A stretch of 64,000 nucleotides of DNA from Zingiber officinale (Eukaryota; Streptophyta; Magnoliopsida; Zingiberales; Zingiberaceae): assembly GCF_018446385.1 (NCBI RefSeq), contig NC_056001.1:7459600-7523599 (forward strand). The letters are read 5' to 3'. The position numbers and the translations under genes are program-made. Below are positions 36,005-48,270 of this stretch, piece after piece (position 1 is the stretch's first letter; each line of letters opens with the position of its first letter). The notes beneath the pieces were generated by a model. The model was not told the origin of the DNA, did no database searches, and saw only the letters and a list, made by a program, of their open reading frames with translations.

Positions 36005-36603
36005 ATGCATGAGAAAGGCTCGCCCTCAAAAAGCAAGCAGCAGCCTCTGCATGATGTGCTCCACATGGAGCGCAATCGGAGGGAGAAGATGATCGAGTTC
36101 TACTCCGCCCTGCAGTCTCTCGTTCCGAATCTTCTCCCAAAGGTACTCGTCTCCAGCATCACAACTCAATCGACCTCGATCGATCGAAAAGTGTATTATG
36201 TAACGGCACACATTACTCCTTTACCTGTTTTCTGTAGCCAACGAGGACAAGGATAATCGACGAGACGATATCGTACATCAGGAGCCTCGAGGCCCGCATC
36301 GCATCGCTCGAAGCGAGAAAGGCGACGACCATCGCAACCGTTATGGCGATAGAGGTGCAGCGAAGCACCACCGTGGATGTTGTGGCTGTGTCCGGCAATG
36401 CATCCTTTTTCTCGATGCGCTTCACGTCGAGTCGGGTCGGGACGGTCACCGAACTGCTGCGGGTGTTCGAGACGCACGAGGCGGAGGTCCTGTGTGTCAC
36501 GGTGGTGCGAAACGAGGGAGATGCGACCACCAATGTCACTGTGACGGCTTTGGTTGAGAACGCCGGCGCCGAGAGGATTAAAAGGGATCTCATGAAATTT
36601 TAA
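36005..36603 (+). CDS. Small bHLH transcription factor
   Basis: Two exons (36005-36142 and 36238-36603) encode 167 residues. The basic region and helix 1 are HMERNRREKMIEFYSALQSL with the loop VPNLLPK. Helix 2 is PTRTRIIDETISYIRSLEAR. An ACT-like C-half follows (TVDVVAVSGNASFFSMRFTS, then VTELLRVFETHEAEVL). Size and layout match the plant bHLH118/120/126-like group of short proteins. Glu22, Arg25 and Arg26 keep the E-box contact positions, but the usual histidine four residues before the glutamate is Val18. The protein should act in the nucleus as a dimer; targets cannot be read from sequence. The single intron splits the loop. Confidence 0.88.
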
Positions 36604-37841
36604 TAGCCAACTATCATACACTTGTTTCGGGCTTTAATTTCCGGTGTATGGGATTTATGCTTGTTAATGGGATTATTTAGGTCAGTTTTGTGTGATAATT
36701 TACTCGAGGTTAGATCAGTAATTGAGTATTCATTTTTTTAATCTATTTATCCAACTTTTACCATACTAATTTATGTGGGACAAAAGGTCTGACTCACTCA
36801 TCCCAATTATTTCTCACCGTTGGTCCTATATATAGCTAGATGAAGGAAATAAATAACAATGATCGAACAACTTCTTTATATGAGAAGAATTTTATTCTTT
36901 AAAATTATTCTTCAAACATTCTATTGATATTAACTATGCTAATTCATGGGGCCTCAGCTCGGTTAAGCACTTTATAATAACCAATTTGGTTATATCCTGA
37001 GGTAACTCAACTCATTTATGCATTATAATATAATAAAATGTGATTACACTCACTCCTAATGGTTTTTACAATATGTCTCTAAATTATATGAATAAAAATA
37101 ATTATAAAATTAATTTATAGTCGATCACTAATTTGATAAAGGATGAGAAAAGTTCAGAAAAAGCTCCAGTGATTTAGAGTAATTCCGGAGGAATTTTTTT
37201 ATAGTGTGTCCGAGGTCAACTCGGTTATGCATGTTACTGTGTCAGGTTGTTTGTTCTTCTCATAATTGCCAATCGGAACTGTCAAGCTTTTACTTTTATT
37301 GCTGCTTGTTGGGCAAGTGAGAAGTTGTTAATGTCTATATTTGCATATATAATTACGAAAGAAGCTTTATGTACTTCTGTTAATAAAGGTTGAATGCTAT
37401 TTATATTTACGCAAAAAATATACGAGCTTAAAAAAAAAAAAAAAACAAATTTTAGCACGTTATGTTCTTTTTTAGGATTTTTATTATTATTATTTTTTAA
37501 GTTTTTAAACCACTACTCTAGGGCTCGACGGGGGCTAAATTTCCACCGGATCAGGACTGACTTAATTAACAAGGAGAGGACCTACTATACGATCTATTAA
37601 ACCCGGCCCATAGAATAATTTCCTATAAGCCCATTAATAATACCAAAATTTTCTTACTTCGACTCTTCCCGGCAGAAACCCCATTCCATTTCTACCCTTC
37701 CGACATCTGCTTTTATTTTTTTTTTTAAGTTGCGCCGGGTATCAAACTAATCATGGCAAGGTGTAGTTACGTGGGGACCATGGCGCGACCGCCCCTGGAA
37801 TTTGAAAAAAAAAAAATACATTGGAAAAAACAATTAAAAAA
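36604..37841. other. Intergenic, nothing supported
   Basis: AT-rich sequence with A/T homopolymer runs (37429-37445, 37716-37730). No frame or repeat edge is convincing. Confidence 0.4.
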
Positions 37842-39365
37842 AGGGCTACTTTTATATTACAAAATTCGACTTTTTTTAAAAAAAAAAAACAAAACAAAAA
37901 ACAGCGACGTTTCTTTATTTACTTAAAAAAACACCCTGATTTAAAACTATAAAAACGAGTACACAAAATAATACCTTTTAAATCCTACGCTATTTTTCAA
38001 TGCATACCTCAAACTCAAGTTGCCCTAATATGGAAAATGTTAGGCCCAGACTGAGCTTTATATAAAAAATATCAGGTCCAATTTGAATCTGATATTGGAC
38101 CATATCAGGTCCAAAATAGACTTGATATGTGAAAATATCAAGCGCACCATGGATCTGATATGTGATCATATCAGGCCTAACGATTGATCTGGATCTGATA
38201 TGTGATCATATCAGGCCTAACGATTGATCTGATATGAGAATATATCAAACCATTTTAAATCTTGGATAGAGGGGATCAGACCCGGCTCAAGGCATAGGCC
38301 TTAATGGCCTATGCCTAGGGCCCCCAAAAAATTAAGGCTCATTATTAGTTAAAAATAAATAAATATATTTAATATCTAATATTTGCATTTAAAAGATATA
38401 CTGTGAAGTCCTAAACTGCATTATGCACGCATGCATACATATTTTGCTTTAATTTGACTTGATTCGATTTCCGTTCTAGTGACATATTTTGCTTTAATTT
38501 GACTTGCTTCAATTTCTATTCTAGTGCTCTCTATATTTTGCTTTAGATTTTGCATTGATTCCAATGCAACGATTTAACTTGATTTTATTTTATTTCAATT
38601 TTCACTGTGCTCTTCAATTAATTTCAATGACAGTTATATTTAATTACATATTAATTATAATTATTATATTCTCTAATCCTAAAGTTATAATATAACTATA
38701 TAAGATCTTACATCTAATTTCTTTTCTTTAGTCTCATTTTATAATTAATTGAATATCTACTAATTCTCTCATTAATGTTCTATGTATTTTTTCCTCTTTC
38801 ATCATTGGTTCTCTAAGAAGACATCCTTCTCCTATTATACTCGGTAATATTCTTTTTACTCTTTTTTAAAAAAATTATGGAAGAAATGGACTATGAACCC
38901 AAATCTAAATTATTAGCGATTGTATCATAATTTTTTTATATATTTGTGCCGATAATAGTCAAATTTTGAAATATCATCAAATTAAAATTACACGACATGA
39001 ATTTTTAAATCTAATTTATTTTTTTAAAAAAATCGTCGTTATCGATTCCAAGTCCGAATAAAAAAGAATAAAGAAAATTTTAATTTTTTTAAAAACATTA
39101 TTAAAGATTTTTTTTTTGCCTAGGGCCTCGTGGAACCTTGAGATGGCCTTGAGGGGATGCATTGGAAAATGGAGAGAGAGAGGATTTAGAAGGTTGACGG
39201 GAGAGGTAAAAAGGGAATAACACTATTTTGTGGCTTTTTTTATAGTTTTAAAATTAGGATGCTCTTTTAGGTAAATAAAGAAACGTGATTGTCGTTTTGA
39301 TAAAAAATCATACCAAATTTGCCGGATGTTTTTCTATTTTTTACAAAAAGTCCAATTAAATTCCA
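37842..39365. mobile_element. Non-autonomous element with long terminal inverted repeats
   Basis: The left arm (CGTTTCTTTATTTAC, TTTAAAACTATAAAAA, ACAAAATAATA at 37909-37975) is repeated inverted at the right (GTAAATAAAGAAACG at 39271-39285 and beyond). Weaker pairing extends outward to about 37842 and 39365. The interior holds CTGATAT/ATATCAGG palindromes, then an AT-rich insert bounded by GGCCTATGCCTAGGGCC (about 38310) and GCCTAGGGCC (about 39119), probably a second element. No transposase is seen and I could not find a target duplication. Confidence 0.65.
38060..38255. repeat. CTGATAT...ATATCAGG palindrome cluster
   Basis: It alternates forms of CTGATATGTG and ATCATATCAGGCC. A 40-bp block (GATCTGATATGTGATC, ATATCAGGCCTAACGATT) is repeated exactly in tandem near 38151-38230. 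Confidence 0.8.
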
Positions 39366-39706
39366 CAAGCAAATAATTTTTCGACTTCCAAGCCAAATTT
39401 ATTTTTTCCCCTCTCTTTCCATGTTTTCTTCTACCTCTCTAATTTAACCCTCAAAATTCTCATCATACATCATTATTTTTACCGCCCATATCACTGTCAC
39501 CACATGCTAGTGTCGTCGTACGCTATTGCTATCAGCGCCGCCATCATTTGTTGCTAGTGCCACATCATCGCTTAGTCAACGCTTCACAAAATATCTTTTG
39601 ATTGAAGTGAAGTTTTCTTACTTAATCTCTTTCGATTGCGGATTTAGGTGTTGAAAAAAATATAGTGTTAAATTTTTAGATATTTATGTTTTTTTGGCTA
39701 GTCAAG

Positions 39707-40360
39707 TATGTCATTATTTATAGATATTAAGGTATTCGGTCCATTTGATATTTATTTTATTATATGAAGATGATCAATTTTATAGTTTTATCAATTTAAT
39801 TATATTATTTATTGCATTGATAGATTTATCGTATAATTCATTACAAGAAAATATATAATTAATGATGAAATTAAGTTTTCATCACTATTTTAATTAAGTA
39901 ACGGAATTAAGTTTCCTTCGCTAATTAACTTTCTAAACAAGATTTTCATTTCTGATTTTTTTTTCATGCATGTATCAACGGATCAACCTAAAATATACTT
40001 CTCCAATCGACCACCTCTTCGGGCTTCGACACACTCCTGTATTCTCCACTTTGATCTCCAATATTTACATGCATCATATCGGTATGCTCAATCCTTTCCC
40101 ATTATTTCTCCTCTCTTAGTGACAGTTTGGCAGCGACCTCACAGCAGGGTCTCGCCTTGGCTGCGACCTCGGAGTAAGGTCGTGAGGTCGAGCGCTACAT
40201 CAACAACATGCCCTGGTGGCTTGAATTCACCTCTTGATTGAAAATCTTGCTACGCCACTAAATCTTAAGATTATTAGTATTGCTCTATGGAAGCGATCAA
40301 TGGTGAAGCCAACCCGGGTGACTACCCGGGCTGATTCTAGGTTGTGGGCAACGACTGTCA
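39707..40360. repeat. Duplicated block, copy A
   Basis: Sequence from ATTTATAGATATTAAGG through ATGCTCAATCCTTTCCCA and TTGAATTCACCTCTTGATTG to GGTTGTGGGCAACGAC matches 41645-42235 in the same order and orientation, diverged by many substitutions and small indels. Confidence 0.8.
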
Positions 40361-40559
40361 ACCTCGACGACGTCGCCCCGGGCTAATTCCTTATTCCCTC
40401 ATGTTTTTCTTTTTTTTCCACTGTAAATTGAAGATTTTATCTTATTCGACATCGTCAGCCCCCGAGGTACAGCTCGGGTAAGCCATAACCTAGCTTTGCC
40501 CTTGTCAGCGATTAAGATAAATCATAAAATGCTTACAAACGGTCCATCAATTTAGTATG

Positions 40560-41643
40560 CTTAAGTCAATCTTCATATTTATCCAGCCTGATAGCCCACT
40601 GCTTATGCTACGGGTGCATGTACTTGGCTCTCAGACAGCGCCTGCTGCTGTTGTTGCTCCACTATTTTTGCTACTTTGGCATGTATCAGCATATCCAGCT
40701 CTTCCTTTGTTAAAGTCATCGTGGTGAGTCGTCCAGCGTCCTCCATCTTCACATATCGGATGCAGGTTACATTCCCATAGACGACGTCAATATGATCCTA
40801 TCTAAAAATCGGGAAGATGGCTAGATGGGGATGTGGCCGCTGCGTTGACTAGATGTAGACCCCGCTCCGCTCTGCAACACGAGATGCATCAGTGTCAAGC
40901 CAGGGAAGAGGTCCCCGGCATTGGCCCTTCGACACTCAAATCAGTCAATGGAAAGAGGAAAGAAGATGGAGCAACAGTGAGCATAAGCCTGAATAGTGAA
41001 TAATATGTACCTCCACCGGTGTATAGGCCCTCCCTTTATATAATGCCCCAGCGGACAACGTGCATGCTCCTCGAGGTGTGGGCACATTCTCCAATTTGTC
41101 CAATGAAAGGACCTATCAGGAAATTGCTTCTGACACCATACCTTAACAGAGCATGCATATCCCTAACAAGACAGTAGAAGTTTTCGTCGTACGATCCGTC
41201 TGTTGACTATGCCTTGTGTCATCGATATTATCTCCCAGAAATATATTAAGAGATACATCAACGATCCCTTTGCTCGGCCGAGCGGGATAGCCGCTCGGCT
41301 GGGAACTCCTCCACTCGGTCGAAGTCGACTGCTCTCCCCTGCGATGACTCAACTCAGTAGCTTCTTTCCGCCCAACCGGACTAACGCTCCGGTCGTCCCA
41401 ACGTTTCTCTGCTCCATGATGAGTGCCTAATGATCTTGGTTGTACGGGCATTCTATTTGAACCAGTCCTTTGCTGGTTGGACGGTTCATGCCCGATTGGC
41501 CACTGCAGGAGAGCTCCGCTTAGCCCAACTTTGGTGAGCCCGTTGATTCTCTGACGTTGACCTCCTTAACTTTGACCTTCACATCGACTGTTATCTCCGT
41601 CCTTTGACTTGCACTTAGTGGGGCCCCCTTTATCACCGCATCA
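40560..41643 (-). mobile_element. Ty3/gypsy LTR with leader and gag start
   Basis: On the minus strand the LTR runs 41643-40793 from TGATGCGGTGATAAAGG, with a TATA box (TTATATAAAGGG near 41040) and the family leader, to GGATCA. A PBS-like TTGACGTCGTCTATGGGAA and a gag-like start (MEDAGRLTTMTLTKEELDML, then glutamines) follow to about 40610. It is a broken fossil fragment of the family seen at 1-1762 and 51823-52731. The Tat-like assignment is inferred from the PBS region. Confidence 0.7.
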
Positions 41644-41644
41644 T

Positions 41645-42235
41645 CAGTATTTACAGATATTAAGATATTCTGTGATTTTTATGTTTGTTTTGTTATATGA
41701 ACAAGAAAATCTATAATTAACGACGAATTTAAATTTCCATCACTATTTAACAACCGAATTTAGTTTCTTTTGGTAATTAACTTTCTAAATAGGATTTTCA
41801 TTTCTGAATTTTTCTTCATGTCAACCTAAAATCTACCTCTCCAATCCAATGTTCTCCGATCGACCTCCTCTTCGACCTCTGACACACTCCTCTATTATCT
41901 TCTTTCATCTCCAACACCGACATGCATCCTATCGGTATGCTCAATCCTTTCCCAGTATCTCTCCTTTCTTAGTGATGGTTTGCCAGCGACCTCACAGCGG
42001 AGTCTCGCCATGGCCACGACCTCGCAGAAAGGTCGCGAGGTCGAGCGCAACATCAACAGCATGCCCTGGCGGCTTGAATTCACCTCTTGATTGAAAATCT
42101 TGCTACACCACTGAATCCTAAGATTATTAGTATTGCTCTATGGAAGTTTCTTATCGGCGATCAATGGCGAAGCCAACCTGGGTGATATACTCGGGTTGAT
42201 TCCAAGTTGTGGGTAACGACCACCAACCCACAGAC
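41645..42235. repeat. Duplicated block, copy B
   Basis: This is the partner of 39707-40360, lying just past the gypsy LTR start. The pair therefore flanks the gypsy fragment as direct repeats. Confidence 0.8.
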
Positions 42236-42254
42236 AAATACTTCAGAAATGTTT

Positions 42255-43780
42255 TACTTCAGAAATTAAAAAAAAATAGTTCATGTCTTCAATATTTTAC
42301 TTCAGAAATGTTTCATCAATCAAATGTATTCATAAACATGTATTTTAAATATAAATGAATACAAACAAATACTTATGTTGGATCAAAAGTATTATTTTTA
42401 TTTTAAAATTGTAACAAAGAAATATAATAAATTGACATAAAATTGTGCAACGAAGAGGAATAGTAATTAGGACCCCTAGTTGTGTGTCAAGCAGTTTAGA
42501 TCAGTGGTATCCTGGCTGCGCATGCGTAAACGAATCAAATAAGTATGTCATCTACTTTTAAGAAGGTCATCTAGTTTGGGTACGCACACCAATCTCTGCA
42601 TTGTGCATAATATATGTTTCAGATTTATCCCATAAACGAATCAAATAAGAAAGTCATCTACTTTTAAGATTAATCCACTTTAAAGTGTGCATATATATTT
42701 CTATAACTTTTATCTATCACACTCAACTACACAAGTATGGATTTTTCCTAATTAGTATTCCTCTTTACAAAGAAGATAATGAAATGTTACAATTTAACCC
42801 CTTGTACTCTCGCAGTTGCAACATTGACTATTAATCTAAACTGCTTACATGTGTTTCTCAACTCACGAGCCAATCCAAGCCCATCGCGGGCCGACCCGTG
42901 CGGGTCGTGGGCCTAGGCGGGTAAGCTCGCGATGGAAAAATCATGAAAAATATGTTCTTTTCTGTAAGCTCTGTCCGATAAAATCCAAAAATAATTTGTG
43001 ATTTTACTTTGGATTCTCATTCCTTGGCCGCAAGCTTGTAAGTAATATGCATGCATTACAGAAATAACGTGTCATATGTATATAATTGGAGGCTTGATCC
43101 TTCACTTGCAAGAGTTGCCACTATAATGCCTTTCCATACCAGTGTGCTTGACCATTTAGTTGGTGCCCAGAGATTTGGCACCAAATTGTACAATAAATTT
43201 AATATATCTCTAATTATTATTGATCATGTTTGGAAGCGATGGATCGTTGATGAGTTGGCCTGGAGGTTGATTGGGAATAAGATTTTCGTTGAAGAACTCC
43301 AGGAATTACTTGCAAATACTAGCAAAGGGGGAATCGTTAGTAAGCAGGTCAGGGAGTCCCTAATATAGCTACTTCGATGATCAAGTCAGGATTTGAAGGA
43401 AAATGAACTGGTGGCATAATGAAGGAAATACGTAGAGCCGTCAATTTGGATTGGGTTCGTCGGGTTGGCCCGCCCCACCAAATAATTTAAATGGATTGAG
43501 TTAAATTTTATCAACCCAAGCCCACCATGGATCGACTCGCTTAGGCCTGCAACCCATGCAAGTCAGCTGCGATGAACTTGGGTTGACCCGTGGGGTTGAG
43601 AAACATATGTAAGATAAGTTTTATGTCAATTTATTATTTTTTGTTATAATTTTAAAATAAAATAATATTTTCATCAAACATAAGTACTTGTTTATCTTCA
43701 TTTATATTTAAAATACCTATTTATAGATACATTTGATTATGAAACTAAATATTTTATACGGTTAAAATAAAAATATACTA
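42255..43780. repeat. Inverted pair of hAT-like element ends
   Basis: The left arm (42255-42455, resuming 42843-42950) and right arm (43460-43780) are inverted copies, for example AAATTGACATAAAA against TTTTATGTCAATTT and ACATGTGTTTCTCAA against TTGAGAAACATATGT. The GGGTTGGCCCG-type GC-rich part near 43465 resembles ends of common plant hAT elements. The left arm is split by about 390 unrelated bases. No transposase frame is seen. The middle piece (43231-43400) matches 51640-51800. Confidence 0.55.
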
Positions 43781-44039
43781 TTTATGATTTTTCTTATATG
43801 GTTGATATGTAAAAAAATATTCTAATTTTTATAAATATAAAATCATTTCAAATTATTTTTCAAAATATAGAATTAATTGATAAAAATTATTTCTTAGAAA
43901 ATTAATTTCAATAAAAAGGCATATTACTGAAAATTATGTTTTGTGCCCCTATAAAAAATTTCAATATTTTCTAACTATTTTTCGTATTTTTCTTTAATAT
44001 GTTTTTGATATGATCAAAGGGAAAGAAATATAGATTAAG

Positions 44040-44620
44040 TGCTAACTTTCTTTTAGGGCTATACACCTCCCTCCTCTAGTAGACTTATATGGGATCAACA
44101 AAAACGTTCGACACTTGACTCCATCTGTATATTGGTGTAGCAAAGCGACGTTCTTGAAACCCTGGAGATGGTCTTCAAGATTGGTGAGCCTCCGTATTCT
44201 CCGATTGGTAGAGATCAGAAATGCTTGGGCAATTTGACTTCTAGAATCTCTTAACTGAAGGGTACACTCAATCGCTTAGGGGGGCTCATTTGCAGTAGGG
44301 GTCTTTCCTCGCCTAGAATCATGGGGAGTTGAATTCGTAGCAGAAGAGGTTTGGGATCGATTGGCTTTGGTTGAGTCCTCCACGAGCGTTCGTAACAAAG
44401 CCTTGGCGAACTTCACCTATTGCCTTAGCTTGGATCTTCTGTCGGTGGCTTGTTGCCCTTCAAACGATGCTGCTGGAGCCTTGGAGAGGGACGACCCAGC
44501 TGCCTATTGCTTTTGCGCCAACACTTGTGCTTTGGTCATGATTAGCATATCTAAATCTTCTTACGACAAAGTAACAGTTGTAAACTTGTCGGCACCGTCC
44601 ATCTTTATGTTCTAGATCAG
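44040..44620 (-). pseudogene. Gypsy gag relic
   Basis: The minus strand carries a gag-like start resembling that at 40610-40710 (MDGADKFTTVTL, DLDMLIMTKAQVLAQ) and Ser/Arg-rich coding texture beyond. It is a broken fossil. The second gag-only Copia element inserted just upstream of it, and its leader continues at 51589. Confidence 0.6.
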
Positions 44621-45209
44621 GTGGATGTTAGGATCTCTTCGTACGGCTAGAGAGGGGGGTGTGAATAGCCGACCCCAATCGATCGCGTTTCTTCCTACGA
44701 TTAGGTTAGCGCAGCGGAAATACAAAGTAGAAAGAAAACAGGAGAAGAAAGACAAACCATATAACGAGGTTCGGAGATGAACTCCTACTCCTCGGCGTGT
44801 CCGTAAGGTGGACGAAGCCTACCAATCCGTCGGTGGATGAGTCCCCGGAAACCCGGCTAATAGATACTCCTTGTGGGTGGAGAAACCTCACCACATTCTT
44901 TGCAACAGCAATAGGAGTACAAATAGGAACAAGAAAACAAGAACAGAAATGTAAACAACACTTGCTTGCCTTCTTGAAGTCAGCAGGAACCCTGGTGAAG
45001 CAGCAGCTTCTCGGATCCAAGCCTAGCTAGAAAACCAGCAACAGGAAGAAGCTCACGCGAAGCTTTAGCACCCAACGAGCTCAACAAAGCTCAGCAAGAA
45101 GAAGAAGCAGAAGCTTCAGGCAGAAGAGAAGAAGAAGAAGCAGTAGAATCACCTTTACCGCAAAGAAGAAACAGCGAAGAAACTAGTCGTTGCGTCGCAA
45201 CGGCTAGAA

Positions 45210-45535
45210 CCCTGATCGGTCTGCAGACCGATCAGCCTAGGCGCGTGAAGCTTCTGTTTGTCACCTGATCGGTCCCCAGACCGATCAGGTGTCGCGATCG
45301 AAGCCCTGATCGGTCCCCAGACCGATCAGGCCCTGCGCTGATCGGTCCCCAGACCGATCAGGCCACAGCTGGATCGGTCCACAGACCGATCCCAACTCGC
45401 TCTTCCTTCCGCGACATCGTCTCCTGATCGGTCGCCACGGCCGATCAGGGAAGCTCCTGATCGGTCCACAGACCGATCAGATACCGATCAGTAGCACACT
45501 GATCGGTTACTGATCGGTCACCAGACCGATCAGAT
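45210..45535. repeat. Array of GATCGGTC...GACCGATC hairpins
   Basis: About eight hairpins with the core stem GATCGGTC/GACCGATC, mostly CTGATCGGTC-CCCA-GACCGATCAG, plus CTGGATCGGTC forms and a GCCACGGCC-loop variant. Confidence 0.9.
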
Positions 45536-45540
45536 AACTA

Positions 45541-46160
45541 GTGACTTGGTTTTTGCCCAAACCAAGTCCCAAGCCTTCCAAACCAACATTCGGTCAACCT
45601 CGACATGTTGGTACTTCATTCCTAGCATCTGGTCACTCCCTTGACCTGCTAGAATTTCCCGCCAAGTGTCCGGTCAATTCCTTTGACCTACTTGGACTTT
45701 CCAACACCAGAAGTCCGATTATCCCTGATCCATCTGGATTTTCCCTTGCCTGGCTTCACTCACCAGGACTTTCACCTGGCTTCACTCACCAGGATTTCCA
45801 CACTGCCTAACATCCCAGTTAGGACTTTCTCACTGCCTGGCTTCACTCACCAGGACTTTCCACACTGCCTAACATCCCAGTTAGGACTTTCCACTGCCTG
45901 GCTTCACTCACCAGGACTTTCCACACTGCCTAACATCCCAGTTAGGACTTTCCCAGTGCCAAGTCTCCATACTTGGACTTTTCCAGTGCCAAGTCTCCAT
46001 ACTTGGACTTTTCGCGTGCCAAGCTCCCTGCTTGGACTTTTCCGTGCCAAGTCTCCATACTTGGACTTTTCCAGTGCCAAGCTCCCTGCTTGGACTTTTC
46101 CGTGCCAAGTCTCCATACTTGGACTTTTCCAGTGCCAAGCTCCCTGCTTGGACTTTTCCC
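45541..46160. repeat. Variable-stem hairpin array
   Basis: About 17 units. Stems in order include CTTGGTTT/AAACCAAG, CCAACAT/ATGTTGG, CTAGCA/TGCTAG, CCAAGT/ACTTGG (inner GGTCAA/TTGACC), CCAGA/TCTGG, CCTGG/CCAGG, CCTAAC/GTTAGG, CCAAGT/ACTTGG and CCAAGC/GCTTGG. Most end GGACTTT. Confidence 0.9.
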
Positions 46161-46408
46161 GAATCAGGTCAACCAGGTCAACCTTGACCTACGGTTGCAC
46201 CAATAATCTCCCAAACATCTATTCTTGTCCCACATCAAGAATAGAACTCTCTCACGAGTGTCAAACATCAACATGCAACACAACTAGGTCAACCTTGACC
46301 TAAGGTTGCACCGACAATCTTCCCAGGTCAAACATCAAAATACAACTCGAGTCACGTCAACTCGAGTCGGGTCAACCAGGTCAACCTTGACCTAAGGTTG
46401 CACCAACA

Positions 46409-48270
46409 ATCTCCCCCTTTTTGATGTTTGACAAAACCATAATCAAGTTAGGTTACCAATGTTCTTCCTTGAACATTCTTTCCAAACTCCAATATTCTCC
46501 CTTGAACGTTTCTCCCCCAAACTTAGGTTAACCCGATAACCTAACTTGGGTTCCCCAATAATTCTCCCCCTTTTTGACACACATCAAAAAGAATTCCAAT
46601 GTTCTTCCTTGAACATTCCTTGACATTCTCCCCCTAGCTTAGGTTAACCCGATAACCTAGCTTGGGTTCCCCAATAATTCTCCAATGACTACTCTCCCCT
46701 TTTTGACACACATCAAAAAGAAAAAGGAGGGTATCAAGGTCAAGAGTTTCTTCCTAATGAAAGTCTCATACCTTTCATTTGAAACTCTTAATTTCCCCCT
46801 TGATACTAAACTCAACAATCAACTTAGTGATAATCTCATATCACTAATCCTTAAAAGTCTTTTGGAGTAAAAATTCCCCCTAAAAGTCAACTCCCCCTTG
46901 ACCATTGCACCAACAATGTCTTGGAGAGTTTCAAACCTTTAAAAAATCCACAAAACCCAATTTTCAGCTGAAATTTCAGACCAACAGCTGAAAATCAGAA
47001 ACTGGCACGCACTGATCGGTCCCCAGACCGATCAGAATCCCCCTGGATCGGTCCCCAGACCGATCCACGCTTCACTGATCGCACTGGATCGTCACTGATC
47101 GGTCACCAGACCGATCAGAACTTCCCTGGATCGGTCCGGTGACCGATCCATACTCTGAAATCAGAGATTTCTGATTTCCCTTCCCGGAAATTCAGAAACT
47201 CCTAATAAATTCCAGAAAATTCCAAAAATCGTAAAATTTTGAGGATACACTCCTCATACCATATACTATCACGGAAAAATAATTTTCTATGAAACTAACT
47301 TCCATTTTTCAATCTTGATACAAAGTTCAAAAACTTTGAAATAGTTCAAGTTTAACTCAACTTTGTATCACAATGTTCAATGATGAATGCTATCACTAGG
47401 AAAGCTTCATCAAGGTTTTTCAAATCAATTTTAAAATGCTTTTAAAACCATTTGAATTTAGGACCATAATCTTAGGGCTAAATGTACATGACTTGTACAC
47501 AAGCTTTCCCTATGATCCTCCATTTCTTGAATTAGGCTCATCTAGGTACAAGAACTATGCACCTTGATCCTAACTCATGATCCTAATATCTCACACACAT
47601 CTAAGGTGTATCAAACCACATCCATGTCAATTTTGATGTGAGATATGGGTTTAGGTATCTTAGACTAAGGTCTCATGCATTTTCTAAACACAACTTTGAT
47701 CTCAATATCAAAATGTGTTTTTCATCCTTAAATCAATTCAATTGATTATTAATGCAAGAGATGATGACATGACATAAAATGGTATCATAAATGAAAACAT
47801 GTGCCAATGTCATGATGTCATGGCATAAAGTATGAAACTTAACTAGAGCATGACATATAATAACCTAAGCATTATCATGACATTTCAAATGATCATAAAT
47901 TAAATATGATGTCATGACATGGCATATGGCAAACAACCATGATAAGTTAACACAAATAAAATACCTAAATTCCCTATCTAAGTATCCTTAGCCTTAGCTA
48001 ACTTATAATCTAACCCTAGATTGCCCATATATCCCTTAGAGAAAACCAAAATCCCAATTATGGTATTTCTCTAGGTTTTCTTAAATTGTGCCAAATAAGA
48101 TTGAAATCGATATTTTTCAAATATGGCACAATTTACTCTTTTAAGGAGTAACTAGTAATTCTATTTCATTTTCAAAGGTTAACAAAACCTTGAAAATGCT
48201 CCTTGAGTGTCAATTTCCTCAAAGTTGGGTTAACTACCCTTCTTATTGGAGTTGACACTCTCTAACCCAT
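46409..48270. other. Non-coding 3' internal region of the second gag-only element
   Basis: It starts with the polypurine tract. Several GATCGGTC hairpins occur at 47008-47150. No pol frame is present. It aligns with 9412-11172 of the first element. Confidence 0.75.

Larger units (their letters stand above)
44626..46408 (-). repeat. 3' LTR of the second gag-only element (1783 bp)
   Basis: It starts TGTTAGGATCTC and ends TTGCACCAACA on the plus strand and is nearly identical to 49807-51583. Confidence 0.9.

Noticed and set aside
39966-42094. Pair of similar 80-90 residue frames at 39966-40241 and 41849-42094
   Set aside because: The similarity extends well beyond the frames into clearly non-coding flanks, so it reflects the DNA duplication and not a conserved protein.
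43051-43368. 105-residue frame with a protein-like look
   Set aside because: Part of it matches 51640-51800, which lies in gypsy leader/LTR DNA, and the matching copy is not open; treated as repeat.
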